Part shown: in pieces, positions 47,801-60,080 of the stretch
Layout: every line of letters begins with the position of its first letter
How positions within the stretch are numbered: the stretch's first letter is position 1
Assembly (NCBI GenBank): GCA_037447655.1
Contig: JBBHKE010002870.1
Span: 62,001-126,000 of the forward strand
Direction: 5' to 3'
Origin: Zygnema cylindricum
Taxonomy: Eukaryota; Streptophyta; Zygnematophyceae; Zygnematales; Zygnemataceae
DNA: 64,000 nucleotides
Translations under genes and position numbers: made by a program
The notes under the pieces: generated by a model
What the model was told of the DNA's origin: nothing
The model's database searches: none
Seen by the model: only the letters and a program-made list of their open reading frames with translations

Positions 47801-49278
47801 GAAGTTCAAGATAATGACAGCCTAAGCTTCAGATATAGTTGTAGAGAAAGACATTGAATCTTATCTGATGGGAGAAAGCAAAATAGTCACTAGGCAATAC
47901 TTGTTAATTTTTAGGAGTGGTTAGGACCTTGGTCTTTTTCTCACTTTCTGAAAATTCTAACAATTTTTATAACCGTATCAATGACTGAGTTACTGCCTCA
48001 AAAAGCAAGCCAAGGGGGTTGGGGTTCATGCATTTTTGGCTCATGCATTTCCAATTAGAAATTAATCGCTGGTTATTATTAGGATGACATCAACATATCA
48101 TATCTGACTTGTCTAGTGGAGAGCCTTCTGCAGGGTGCAATATTTTCCTTAGGCTTTTCTGGCGATTCACCCTTTTTGTTAGCCATGGGTGGCTCCAAGG
48201 GTGAGCTTCATGTAAGTATCATTTTTCACAAACTGAGGTGATTAGCTTATGAGAGTATCTGGTTTGAATTGGTTGTTTCTGCAATGGTCACTAAAATTAT
48301 GATGAACCAAAACTTGTTTTAGTTGGGTGTTTAGTTAGTTCATTTATGACTGTGGTGAGCACAGTACTAATGAAGAAAAAATATAAGCTTTAATGTAAAC
48401 ATGAAGTAATGTGCACCCCAATTGAATTCCAGATCCAAATGAATTCTAGATCCAAATGAATTCCAGATCTTTGTGTTTATTCCATGAAAACTAATTGTGG
48501 CCTGAAATGTAGCTATCTTGTCCAGTGAAAGCTCATCTGTCCACTATCTCCTCACTGTTACAACTTACCACTAAAAAATCAGTTAACCACTGGAAAATTA
48601 AAGGCATGGAAACACAGAGAGAAAGACAGTTACGGATGAAGTACGCTGGATGGCAATAAGCTCAGCCTGTTTACATTCTCCATTTCTAATCTTAATAAGG
48701 GGAATGAGCCAAAAAAAAATAAGGCCACGAGACACTATCCGAGTATCATACTGTATATATGACGATGTATTTGTCCGTTTCTAATCTCAAATAAGGGGAA
48801 TGAGCAAAGGAAAAAAGGCCACGAGTCACTATTTTAGTATCATGCCATACATATGACAATGTATTTCACGGAGCATTTGAGCAATCTGCCACATTTATTT
48901 TTCCGATGGTTCAAATGTAGCCTCAAATACATCTTTGAGTCCACATGTCAAATTTTTGTAAATAGCTTTACGAAATTCTGAACATAAACTTTAAGATGGT
49001 AGTTTTTTGAATTTATAACTCTGGTTAGTATTGACGAATGAGTGATAGGGGGAGAACCACTTTTCATATTGAAGCATATTGTAATCACCTTTTTTATTAT
49101 TGTTACTGAAGGGGAAAGTCAATATTTCCCTAACATCGGTCAGAACTTGTCTGCGTTTTGACAACTTTTTCATATGCAGTTAATCCAGTTACTTTGGAAT
49201 GTTTGGGTACAGATATGGGATACACTGAAGAATTCAGCAATGAGCCAGCGATATGGGTCATCGCAAGTTGCGACATAG
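41826..49278 (+). CDS. PWP1: PWP1, WD40-repeat ribosome-biogenesis protein
   Basis: Fifteen exons: 41826-41989, 42211-42401, 43362-43447, 43945-44040, 44169-44307, 44550-44608, 44954-45083, 45642-45787, 46109-46183, 46496-46615, 46966-47103, 47229-47258, 47371-47433, 48134-48211 and 49213-49278. All phases fit, giving 526 residues. PWP1 acts in the nucleolus in rRNA processing and large-subunit assembly. The start MISALSWIPRGVAKALPS is diagnostic. A long acidic region follows, then GGLGAAYYKLGEADPLLQGD and DLLLVVARNEDDVSHLEVWV. Next are GNFVAVGAMQPAIEIWDLDE, a Lys-rich linker, and WD40 blades: GSHSDAVLGLAWN, LLASGSADCSVKVWD, LLSGSFDRTAAL, DVECLAWDPHTGVSFV, HAHDKATCAVSFNHSLPN, LATASTDKMVKLWD and FSLGFSGDSPFLLAMGGSKG. 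The last exon encodes IWDTLKNSAMSQRYGSS. Exon 12 is only 30 bases. The exon 10 acceptor is the least certain. Confidence 0.95.
42898..43123. mobile_element. Miniature inverted-repeat element in intron 2 of PWP1
   Basis: The left end gctgcattgcccatcgctct, continuing through agtgttagaca, is matched in reverse complement by 43089-43123 with a three-base indel. Arms are about 33 bases around a T-rich centre. Its end resembles that of the element at 29705-29907, suggesting one family. Confidence 0.6.
43670..43780. repeat. Purine-rich GGGAGA tract in intron 3 of PWP1
   Basis: About 110 bases of almost pure A/G on the + strand, like the tracts at 10470 and 18093. A run of nine G follows near 43902. 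Confidence 0.8.
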
Positions 49279-52200
49279 TTCACCCTCTCCTCTCTCTCTC
49301 CCTCTCCCTCTCCCTGTCTCTCTCCCTCTTCCTCTTCACATGAGCAAAAGGTTACCTGTGGTTAAAGAAACAAGAATTGGTTGGATAGCTTCTATTTTGT
49401 TGTGAGAGACGTTGTATGGAGGAGGAGTTTGACAGAGCATTATTGTGGATCGTTTCGAAACGAAACTTGTAATTTGTCAATTTCCTTAATAAAAAGCGAT
49501 TTGTAAGTTTTGTAAAACATCTTTCTGTTGTTGGTTTCTAAGATTGACATCTGGCTTTCCTGAACTGATGATGGTTGTGAGACAGATTTATGTTAGACCC
49601 TTTGTGTATAAAAAGCTGTTTGTTAAGGACTTTAACCCTAGAGGATGGTTTCAAAGATCAAGCTTTGACAATTTTATTAAGAGTGCAGTTATAATTACGA
49701 CAGGTGTATCTCTAAAATGATGACAAGCATGTTTTTAACTAAAAAATAGGAAATTGTACTCGGGTTACTACCAAACCTAAAGTCAACACTTTTCCCGGCA
49801 GTTTTTTTCTGTTTCACTTGGGTACAAAAACATCATACTCGAATAATAGTTTAAACAATAAGATCTAGAGGAGATACTTTTGTCTGGAGGTCCATTTACA
49901 TTGCAATTCACAATGGTTCAGAAATGGTACTGGTTTATGAAAGAAAACCGGGTTTACAATAATGAAACACTTGTGATTGTTGGATAGTTGGATATTGTAG
50001 CCTACAGCACGAAAAAGTACACAAAACGCTATGTCAACAACTTGAATGAAATTCCCATTGGAAAATGGTTCCATATGTTACACTATTGGGACACTAAAAG
50101 TTAAGTGTACGATTGGAAAAGCTAAGTGTTTTTTATCACACTTCCCTAAAAGTTGATGTATACGATAGCTTAACGTATTGCAATATGTTTTGATGGAAAC
50201 TTCCCCTTGAACGTCAAAATGGCAAACCCATTTGAATTGCATTGTATATATTCTGTCACGCTGTTGTGAAAGTTGCGGTATGTCTCCATCTGTGGCCACA
50301 TCCATACAATGTTTATTTATTTGTTTATTTTTAAAAACTGCAAAAAATCTTTTTATTTTTTTTGTGGACCAATCTTCGGTTGACTACTTTGGTTACCACT
50401 AACTTTAAAAGTGTACCATTAAAGAATTTGATAATAATGTAGAATTGAAAATATTTCTATAACTTAGACGAGAAGGCATGATGGGAAACCATCTTAATGG
50501 AATGGCAAACAATATTTGTTGAGTACTGTAAAGGATAACAAGGGTAGTAATAGGCAAAACGAAGGTGAAAACATACAGCAAGATCAAACCGACGTCTATA
50601 AGAAAACCAATTGGAAAGACACGACTAAATCCCTTTTTAAAAACAATTTCAAAACATGAAAGCCCAATTAATCTACCAAAGTAAACAGGTACGAACTAAT
50701 GGGAATGCTGGGCACGAGTGTAAGACTGGGCACATTGTAAAAAAGCAAAAGCTGATGATAATGTTGTGAGTATAGATTGTGGCAAATGAAGCATTTTAAA
50801 TTATTTACGTAAATTCCAGGGATTTCCAACAGGATATAAGACTATGCAATGTGGTGATTCTAGTCCACTGCAGAACTGGTCAAATTTGATTCTTGAAGTT
50901 ACCAAAGATTTTGAAAATATTGACTTTGAGAAGGCAGAAATTTTGGGCGTCTAAAATCATTTTCATCGGTCATTATTCCCCACATTCCGCCTGGAAGTCC
51001 ATAAAAACTGTGGGTTGGACGACGAGACAGTTAAGTGTTGGAAAGTGGTTGGTTACACCTATTTTGGTGACATGCTGACTTTTTTTTTTGGCTATTAAAA
51101 TCAAATTTACTTCGTGCTCACTTGTCAAGTTATTAATCTGACGGTCGCGATGGAAAGGTGAGTTTCTTAAGTTCTTACCTTCTGATTGGCAGTCTTTGAA
51201 CAGAAGTCGGACAAGTGTACAAACAGAAAAGTTGATTTTTGGCGGAATGGTCATGAGAGCATGACATGAAAAATAAAATATGGTTTACCATTGCGCATTT
51301 TTAATAGTCAGTATATACTTCAAAAATAAAAGATCTTTAAAGACACACTAGAAGAAAATCAAAGATGCGGCACTCCAAATTCTCCTCATCCCAAAGCTGT
51401 TTTTTTTTTCCGTGTGATCGTCAGTTCTAAACATTCCTTAGGTACAATTGTGGTTCTTGTACGACTCATCAGTAAGGCTCAGTTTATGACACAATTTGAG
51501 TTTGTTTATTGAGTACAAGTGAATATGCCTGTAAACTATTCAGATGAGAGAAATTATATGTACATTCGACTCTCTGTATGATTAAGATTTGTCTCGCCGT
51601 GATTTACAACTTCAAGTTTTTCCAACAACAGTGTCCTTTAGTGGCAGTTCCATGGTAAACAATAAGGCTGCATGGGAGATGAGAGGGAGAGGCACACTGA
51701 CTTGGAAAAAACAGAAACGAACTGCATAAAGCTATGAAGACAGTTACGATAATTAAAAATCCTATGGCGCAAAAAAGTAGCAACCAAACTAGGAATTAGA
51801 AACCTCCCGTCTTTTGGATAGGATTCGAATAATATTCCAGGAGTACCAAAGAATTTCCTTGTACTGAAACGAAGACAAAAAGTTAAATGAACAGTATCTG
51901 GTAACCCGTAAGCCATAACCTATAATGCTCGAGATTCGCAAAAGTTTGTCACTCTTTATGTGAATTTTTCCAGAAACCACCTTAGTCACAAACTACCTAC
52001 AGTAGCTACCTATTGGTCAAAATTACCTCACTATAATAACTAACCAACAAACCAAACTTAGTCGCAGTTCACTCAGAAACTGAAAGAACACTTCAAGATG
52101 AAAGTAAGGATGATGCCTGTACTTCTGCTGCATCTAATAACTAATGTCTACACAAATCACAGCTTATACTGAAGAAGGGTCCAGCTGTCAGACAGAGGAC

Positions 52201-53561
52201 CCACCGTTAACCCATCCACTATTGAAAGATACTTATTTCGATCCTCCTACTCACTGTACCAGGCAGGGCATAACGACAGCATCTTAATAGAGACTACAAT
52301 GCCACATCGAGAGTAAAAACACGCATCAAACAGAAGTCAACCTTTGTTTGGTAAATTCAAAGTACCTTCAAATTTCTTTGTGAAATCAGAGGTTGATCCT
52401 TCCAAATTTTTGTTGAAAAAAGTTGACACATTACTGCAATTAATTATATTTCAAGCCTATTGTATGAAAACCAGACAATTGCAGTCTCCATGGCAGTATT
52501 CGATTGGATATTCTCCTACTGTCTTTGATCAATACACCATAAAACAAAACAGACAGCTTGGAGACCAATGTTGGAACTTGACCAACCATTGAAAAAAGAA
52601 ACGTGATGCCTTTGTTCCATCATCGTGGCATCAAGTTCGGCATATTTGCATCATCCACAATGCGTTGAAACTTACAAAACATCATTGTTAAACCAAAACT
52701 TGGATAAAAATTTCCAGGAACCGCAAGTCAATTGGTAAAGCTACTTAATACATCTGTTTGAGATGTAGTTGTGTGAACCAGGACCTTACCGCAGCAAAAT
52801 AAATGTACATTTTTTCTCTCAACATCGACATCTAAAAAGGACTCTAAACACCTAGAATCTAGACCTTTTTGGTGCTTGACACCACAAAGAATGAATAGAA
52901 CAAGTGCCAATAAGCTAGACTTGCTAGAAAAGCAGAAGTAAAAGTTTGACTAAATAATCCACAGTGTGTGCTGTACCTGCGTCCGAGGGCCCATAACTCT
53001 TTCCGAATTTCAAATAATAAATATCCACGACTCATCGACGCCGTTGGTGGCAACTTGGTTTGACGATGTCGCATTGCTGCCGCTTCTTGAGACAGACTTG
53101 CTCATTTTGTTTTAGTGCCATTTTCATCTGTTCATAAAAATGACCATTTAAATAGCTGTCATCACTAACAATTCTTTAACAAGAAAATGGGGACATGCAG
53201 CTATACAGCATGACGTACGATTTTCAAATTTTCAAATTAAAGTCCAGCTGATTAAAAGTTCAGCCATTGGATCATAAGCGAACAAAAACACTTAGTCATG
53301 GCTGATCGTTGCTAAAGAAAGTGAATCAGGTTTCTACAACAGGTCAAACTGTCAAATTAAATTGATTATTCCTTTACCGCATGAAAGAAGAATTCAACAC
53401 GACACCAAACAATCAATTACCCTAAAGTTCCCTCCATGCCTTCAGCTTATTAATAATGGCTAGCTTGTAATATAATGCGAATTCTACTGTCATTCTGTGC
53501 TATTCTGTTTATATACGCATAATGACGCTTGTTAAGAATTAAGATGTATAAACACAAATAA
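49279..53561. other. 4.3-kb gene-free interval between PWP1 and the GDP-sugar transporter gene
   Basis: It starts with a CT-rich microsatellite (about 49285-49330) in the PWP1 3' UTR region. The remainder is AT-rich with only short unrecognised frames. The one repeat seen is at 51110-51188. The last few hundred bases before 53562 are presumably the 3' UTR of the transporter on the minus strand. Confidence 0.45.
51110..51188. repeat. Dispersed repeat, copy 2
   Basis: Matches 32300-32372 in the same orientation over about 70 bases, sharing gttattaat, gcgatggaaaggt and ttctgattgg. Differences include substitutions and an insertion after aaaggtgagttt. Confidence 0.55.
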
Positions 53562-54704
53562 CTAATTTGGCATAGCAGACCAGCCTCGAAAAAACACAGA
53601 TCGATCAGAACAATTGACAAAAAACCTCCCCAAACGACGCCCTAATGTAGTCAATGGGTAGAAACTAGATCTCATAGACATAGAGGGTTTGAGCGTACCA
53701 TCGGAGCTCGCCTCGACCTTCTTTATGTTCGCTTCTTCGTCCTGAACCAAAACTTTTGGCTTAACTTTTGATCCAGGTTTTGTTGACTGCTGGTATCCCA
53801 ATCCTCCGACAATGGTGAGTAAAAGAAATGCGACTCCAACGAGCGAGGCGTGTTTCTCCCATATTAATACATTTATGATGACAGTCAACAATTTGTTTGT
53901 AACTCCCAAAACAGTGAAGGTGGTGGCCGTGACAGCTCGTCGACAAGCAAATCCAAAAAAACTGATTGCAAGGCCAAAAATACAGGAGAGAAGGACGGGT
54001 CCAAAGACCGAAAAACCCCTCCATTTGGTCATATCTGCAATTGCCATATCGCGATACTCACCACTGGCCATCCAGAAGAGAGGAGAAATCAGCAAAGAAA
54101 GGAAGTTATTATAAAGGACGAATCCCCAGGTGGTAAGACCCAAATTTGTGACTACATGTTTGATATACACCATCTCCAAAGTTATTGTAAAGAGGTAAGC
54201 GAATGCCCATGTATAGGCTCGAATAGTAAACTCGTGATCTGTTGCCACGTATCCTACAGCGCCCAAAAGAATCACAAATAAAGTAGCAAAAGTTGTACGG
54301 CTGGGCCATGGTTGATTCCGGAAGACGGTATCGGCCACGGCTACTAAAATAGGAGTTGAGGAACGGAAAACGATAAAAGTGTCCACATTGGCATATTTAA
54401 ACAGAGTAGTGTTTGTGAAAATGGCTAAGTAAAAGACTCCAGCCGCAGGTAAAAATCGACGGAGAGTACCGAATCTGAGAGCCTCATGTTCCAGGAGTTT
54501 GAGACGGCCAAGGAAAAGTACGGAAAGTACACATGTGAGGTATTGTAAGGCTGTGAGGATCGAAGGGTAGGGAAAGGCTGTGATTGCACATTTGTTTATA
54601 ATTGCAAGTAAGGAGGAGCAAAGGGCGTAACCGGCTACCAGAGGAACCACTTTAATTTCCGCCACATCAAGCCCGAACAAGCGTGACCGCCAGAGACTGC
54701 CCAT
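53562..54704 (-). CDS. Golgi GDP-sugar transporter, GONST4/GFT1 (GDP-L-fucose transporter)-like
   Basis: A single uninterrupted frame of 380 residues, the only intronless gene in the window. It belongs to the nucleotide-sugar/triose-phosphate transporter family with about ten membrane helices. Residues 25-50 read GYALCSSLLAIINKCAI and PYPSILTALQYLT. They are followed by RRFLPAAGVFYLAIFTNT, NVDTFIVFRSSTPILVAVAD, GAVGYVATD, AYTWAFAYLFTITLEMVYI, TTWGFVLYNN and GLAISFFGFACRRAV. The GDP-sugar recognition motif appears as GVTNK (residues 267-271), with GYQQSTKPG marking the end of the last helix. The pattern FVLYNN.LSL and YVATD is closer to plant GONST4/GFT1, which imports GDP-L-fucose into the Golgi, than to GDP-mannose transporter GONST1. 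Substrate is inferred, not shown. The tail is charged (VLVQDEEANIKKVEASS). The ATG follows a telobox-like TTAGGGTTTTTCC in the 5' leader. Confidence 0.88.
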   Translation of the reverse strand: MGSLWRSRLFGLDVAEIKVVPLVAGYALCSSLLAIINKCAITAFPYPSILTALQYLTCVLSVLFLGRLKLLEHEALRFGTLRRFLPAAGVFYLAIFTNTTLFKYANVDTFIVFRSSTPILVAVADTVFRNQPWPSRTTFATLFVILLGAVGYVATDHEFTIRAYTWAFAYLFTITLEMVYIKHVVTNLGLTTWGFVLYNNFLSLLISPLFWMASGEYRDMAIADMTKWRGFSVFGPVLLSCIFGLAISFFGFACRRAVTATTFTVLGVTNKLLTVIINVLIWEKHASLVGVAFLLLTIVGGLGYQQSTKPGSKVKPKVLVQDEEANIKKVEASSDGTLKPSMSMRSSFYPLTTLGRRLGRFFVNCSDRSVFFRGWSAMPN

Positions 54705-54718
54705 GGAAAAACCCTAAG
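54705..54718 (-). promoter_or_regulatory. Telobox-like motif directly upstream of the transporter start codon
   Basis: On the minus strand the sequence reads CTTAGGGTTTTTCC and then ATG. AAACCCTAA motifs in 5' leaders are common in plants; a role here is inferred only. Confidence 0.35.
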
Positions 54719-55957
54719 GCGTCCGTATGTTCGAGCAAGGCGCGGGCGCCATGGTTAAAACATAAAGACAGGTTGCAGGATTGAAGAGATGGAGAAGACA
54801 CACAGGTGGTTTGGTTCAACTGTAATCTACTATGTCAGTTGGCGACTGCTTTTTGGCTTTTTGGTGAATTGTTTGTTTTACGAAATCGTGACTTGGGGAA
54901 TCGTTCGGTTTGGCTATGTTTCGTACTTTCGTCCGTCTTGTTTATGGTTCGGTTTTGGCTTATTTCCCTCTGGTAAGGTGACGCTATGGCTTTCATTGGC
55001 CAAATCGTAGGTTCGTTTCAGGCTTGATATCCATTTGTTTTTTTTTGCCGTCGCATTTGGTTTGCAGGCGGGCGGGCGGACACAGAAAGCCTGAATTGGA
55101 CATTCAGGGCATGCGATCGATGTATGGATTTGGTAAGTTTTGGCATTTTTACGACATTAGGGATGATTTCCATGAAAGTAGAGATTTTAGTCTTTAATTA
55201 GAACGCGTCACTTTCCAACCTAGCTAGAAATTGCAAATGCTGACGTTGATGCTGTCACTATTCCCACCGGAGCATTTGTAACTTTTTGCCCATTCCGATG
55301 ATTTTCCGAGAACTCATCGGAAAACGGGTGTCGTTCACACCAAAATTCTGGCACGCAACTCCGATCGAAGTTGTCCTATGACACGTCACACGCTTTGACG
55401 TCATCAAACAAAGGCGCGAAAACAAACCTGCAGATTTTCAGATTTACTATATGTTCGAAGGACGACGACGGTGGCTCATGCAGATTTTTCGCGCGAAAAC
55501 AACGAAATGGCCGTTCGGATGTTGTTTTTGCTACGTCAGCTTTTCGGGTTACCGTTGGTCTGTTTCACAGAAAGACGCAACTTTTACCCTACTTATATCC
55601 GGCAATATTTTGAGGAAGTTCGTTTGTACGGTTTTCCGAGAACTTCCGAAATCTACAAAGTCGGTGCTCGGAGAGCCGTACATTATTCGAACGTCCGTCT
55701 ATTGCGGAAGTGAATTATTTTCCGGTGGGAACAGGCTATTATGAGATATGGACAATAGAGCACAGACCCTTTATATTTTTAAGGACTGGCCGTACCGTAC
55801 AACTACAGTATCGGTACTCCGACATTCGCGTATGTACGGCAGTTTTGTCCGCCAGCCGCAGGCGAAAAAAGAGCGAAAGAACGAAAATATTTTACAAGCG
55901 ATGAATCGTCTTGACTGTATACGTCGTTTTTTTTTTACATTCGTCTACACCGTACGT
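54719..55957. other. Repeat-like intergenic sequence without recognised genes
   Basis: From about 55190 the sequence becomes rich in CGTAC, CGTCAC and TTTTCCG words like the GTAC-rich region at 11-15 kb. A small palindrome (ccgatgattttccgag, with ctcatcggaaaa) lies near 55296-55326. Open frames are overlapping and unrecognised, so this may be an old element of unknown type. Confidence 0.35.
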
Positions 55958-56518
55958 CAGAAGTCGCAAAAGTCAAAATTATACATAACCGAAACCGAAC
56001 GTTTTTTTTTTTCGAAATCTGAGTAACCGACGCCCGTCCGGGTTATGTCACGCTCCAAAATTGTTAACCGTTAACCGACCGGCATTTACGAAAATAAAAG
56101 TTAACCGAAACTTGATTTCTCGCGACTAACCGTGCCTGCCCGCAACCGAAAAAATACAAAATATATTTATGTACAACGTATGAATAAGCCACTAATTACG
56201 ATTTGTCGCGTTCCCTAATATTTGCAAAATGAATAGTGTTACTACCGTGTCAGATTCGCGACGCTAATCATGATGTCACGTACTTCCACGATACCAAAGA
56301 GTACAAAGTACAATAATGTTGGATTGTATGGACAATACAAAATTTTCATTTTTTCTGGTTTTTTTGTTAACCGACCTTAACCGACTTTTTTTTCTCTGAT
56401 GAATCAACCGACCGCAACCGCCCGGCCCCAAAATTTGGCAACCGAATCCGTTCCGGATCCGGCGCGGGCGGTCGGTTAACGGTCGGTCACGGTTTCAGTT
56501 GACCGTTTGCGACCTCTG
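55958..56518. mobile_element. hAT-type miniature element, 561 bases, with 8-base target duplication
   Basis: The left end CAGAAGTCGCAAAAGTCAA is matched by the reverse complement of the right end (CAGAGGTCGCAAACGGTCAA). The flanks are ccgtacgt (55950-55957) and ctgtacgt (56519-56526), identical at seven of eight positions. CAGA-type ends with an 8-base duplication are typical of hAT elements. The interior near both ends is filled with AACCG words (ttaaccgaccgg, cggtcggttaac). No transposase frame. Confidence 0.8.
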
Positions 56519-56526
56519 CTGTACGT

Positions 56527-58076
56527 ATTGAACTGTAGTTGAACAAAATAACGCTACAATATTCAGCGTCACTGTTCTATTAAAAATAAAAAAATCAGTA
56601 TGACTTTCCAATCACACCGTAACGACAAAGATCCAACTGCAGGATTCATAAAACTGGAAAAAGTATCGTGTACATCGTGAATCGTTATTAGACTATAGAA
56701 ATTATTAGTATCAATAAATAATTAGTGTCATTGAATCTAATTTGTGTATCAATACCAGTATGGAAAACGCTGATTTAGGTGTACATGATCCCCCGACATG
56801 ACATACACGTTAAAATAGGTAGAAGTACAAAAATTGACAATCCATACCAGTCGCGTCCTTCCAATGTAATTAATCCACTATTTTTATTTAAGTTTGCGTG
56901 TAAGTAATTATTACGTCGTTCGTAATTATACACTAAAATATGTATGAGTTAAAATCGTTAAACGTACGGATAATGTCCTTTCATTCACTGGTATAAGTAA
57001 CTATAATAAAGGTTTGTGTCGCACGCGTGAATATCATTACAGTAAAAGGGGTGCGTGTACAATATGTGAGAAACCGTTCAATGTGACGCGGTGCAGTCGA
57101 TTTCATGTTTCGGGTTGTAAAACGCAGTTACATGTCAACTGTACGGGACCGTATATCTTTAGTACGTCTATTCGGTTCAGTTTATTACCGTGTATGAACG
57201 AAACTATAACGACATGGAGTCTACGTATTCCTTTCGTTTCATTTAACTGACACTGAACTATGTGACTGATTATAATTTTCCATGTCGTTCGCTCAGATAT
57301 CGTCCGTTGTGTGACGTTAAATATGGTCCATTAACTTTAATAAGGTGCCCGTTGGGTTGTTTTATTATAATTCATACATTGTATTATAGGGACTTAATTA
57401 TAATAATGATGCGTTTAGTCACGTGAAATGTAGAATGAACCTCTTATTAGTATCATTGTTAATTGTAATTGAGGGTGGAACGGAGAACAAACCACATTTA
57501 GAATACAAGTGAATTCTAATTGGCGGTAATACACGACGAAAGCTAATGATCCGTCGTCGGAAGAGTATCATTGGCTATTGACGATAACACGTGGCGTGTT
57601 TAATATCCACGTATTTGTAAAGTTGAGCGCTGACCGTATACAACGTTCGATCAACCGTTTGTCAACGTTACAAACCCACGCATGTCATCCCATCAAATTT
57701 AGCGGTACAACTTGTAAGTTGGAGGTGGTTTATGGCGTTGTCAACATTTTCGTCGACGACGTGATTTTTGTAATATTCATTCAAAATGACCAAATTTTAT
57801 GAGTTCCCGCTTTTTTTTTTTTTTAACATTTTGTAATTTGAAAGGCAAAGAAAAGTTCAAAATTTGTAATTTTGACGCAATCAAGCAAAATGGCGTTTCC
57901 CTCTATTTTTAAAGCGCAAATTCACTTTCGCTTGCATCTTTTGAACTATAAAAAATCATTTGTGAATAGACAACGATACTATCAACACTTTGTTTTCATT
58001 TCCTCCGGTTGCCATTCCTTTTCTTTTGGGCTGCACCTTCATCTTGTTTATTATTTGATATTCAGATTTTGAAAGT
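56527..58076. other. AT-rich intergenic sequence, nothing recognised
   Basis: Only short, unrecognised frames on both strands. A T-rich run lies at 57810-57825. No inverted repeat or RNA gene seen. Confidence 0.35.
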
Positions 58077-58349
58077 ATGTGGACTCTCACTAGGATTTGG
58101 GGTGCCAACCCTGGCAATAACACCAATGCTCCCCATAATCCACAATCTGAACACGATGATGAAGATGGGAGGAACAACGAGGAAAACGCATTTCCGAACG
58201 AGGAAGAGGGTGAGGCGAATGACGAGGAGAGTGAGCCGGAAGTAGAAACCTCGGTTGATACGGCGACGATCGTGGAAGGTTTTTTTCCGTCCACAACCAA
58301 TGTGAGAGGACGTGTTCCCAACCAAAATATTCAACACGTGTCGACTTAG
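58077..58349 (+). pseudogene. Acidic 90-codon frame, possible fragment of a decayed mobile-element gene
   Basis: The frame starts MWTLTRIWGANPGNN and becomes very acidic (EDGRNNEENAFPNEEEGE). After its stop, another frame near 58390-58470 reads IELIPRTMKKFPEHFTG, which looks like coding sequence but is not joined by a clear splice site. No family recognised. Confidence 0.3.
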
Positions 58350-59188
58350 GCTACTCGACTGCGAGTTATAAACTAGTTGTTGAAAGACTGCAAAAATAAC
58401 GGGTCGATCGAACTCATTCCAAGGACGATGAAGAAGTTTCCGGAACATTTTACCGGAGTGTACGGTACAAGTGAGTTATTATAATCATGCTTCCTCTCAT
58501 TCATTAAGTGATTTTATTACTACGGTTTCCAATTTTATATTATTTCCACATATATCGCATTTTTAAATGTTGTTTTGTTATGACCCTTTAATAATTGCAT
58601 GTGTTAATGTTGGACTGTCGCCTTTCGCTCTCAATCTACATTATAATCTCTCTTTTATTCCCCATTAGTGCGTGTTTTTTATTGTTGTCGGATGGTCAGC
58701 ATTGTGTGGTCTATTTTTGTTTTTTTATGACATGTCGTACGATTCTTTTATTGGGTCATCGTACTAACGATGACAGTGCATTGTCTCGCTGTCATCATGT
58801 CGTAGTTTCAATGATGGGTGCGACGAAATTACAGTATCTACAGTAACACCATGTCTGGACGAAAGTTCGAATGACGGACAACAATGGTTCGTCATTTCAA
58901 GAGTTTCATCAACGACATCAGGTTGGAAAACCCAACGTTGGTATTCTCGAATCACAGTTGGGATACTCGAATATCACTGAACACTCAACGACTTTGTGCC
59001 ATCACTTGAACGTCCCTTCGTAAGTCGCAGGCTCAAAATTTAAGTAGGCCGAGAGTGAATAGTGGTCTACCATTGCAGCATAAATATTTTAAGAAAGGCA
59101 CGTGTAAAGGTGCGTCTTGTAAGGTGTTTTTGTCTTCTTTAACTGTTTACCTTGTTAGTGTCCCGGTAAAGAGCATTTTATCTTCTCC

Positions 59189-60080
59189 ATGGAGGGCGGT
59201 CAACCACCATGGAAACAACTTTGCTTTTCCATTCAGCGACGAATTCCTCCACGCCCAACTGAAACCGAGGTGGGGGGTCATATACCGATAGGGGAAAACA
59301 TAGTGAGGGAAGTAGTGTGGGAGGAAGAAAGGCCAATGTTGGCTGAGGAGGTGGTGGAAAGGGAAAGAATCCCAAGGCACGGTTTTAATACAGAAAGGGA
59401 GGAGCTTGTTAGGGTAGGGGATGCGGCATCGGCGGTGGGGCAGGAAGGACCGGGTGCGGTGGTGGTAGGTAGAGAGGCTCAAGCATTACATGGCGTATTA
59501 CACAATAGGGTGGCATTGGAGGAGGGTGGAAGAGAAAGGGTTGGATTGGAACTGGTATTCAGTGAGGTGGAGGAAGCGGATTGTGAAAAAAATGATAAGA
59601 TGGAATCGGATGAGTTGGGGGTCGAAAGGACGGGGACGGATAGGGTAGAAACGGGAAGTGAGTTGGAGGGGGGGTTACAGAATGAAGGGGTTAGAGCGGA
59701 GGAAGTAGGTGTCCAGGAAAGAAAAATGGGGTAAAGAAGTCGACGAAGGTTATCACCCCTCGAGAACCGAGACGGAAGAGTCTAAAGTGGATGGGGATGA
59801 GCCTACCGAAGAGGAAGAAGTGCCGGAAGAAACCCTACCATCGGATATTCCAAAATATGACGACGACCCCACAACCTCGGATGACCAATCCTTGGAGAGC
59901 TCGGAAAGGCTTATGGAAGGAGACTATCTAGACGAAGTCGAGGTAGTAGGTTTCCCTCCATCACCGAACCGTGATAGGGCTCTCGTGGCGGTAAAACTAA
60001 CTCAAAATCCACCGAACCGTGAAGTTCCTGTCCGAGAGGAAGAACCGGACTGGTTTTATCCGCCCCCCGTTGGAGATTAG
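59189..60080 (+). pseudogene. Two overlapping acidic frames, probably one frameshifted element gene
   Basis: Frame one (59189-59734, 181 codons) starts MEGGQPPWKQLCF and becomes Glu/Val/Arg-rich. Frame two (59709-60080) is strongly acidic (EPTEEEEVPEETLPSD) and ends DWFYPPPVGD. They overlap by 26 bases, as expected for one gene broken by an indel. A third fragment follows at 60084-60284 (GQYIGVEDWSDYWRY), and near 60530-60640 a coil-like segment (PPEIEQLRNKVDILN). No domain recognised; the setting beside a dead transposase suggests an old mobile element. Confidence 0.35.
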
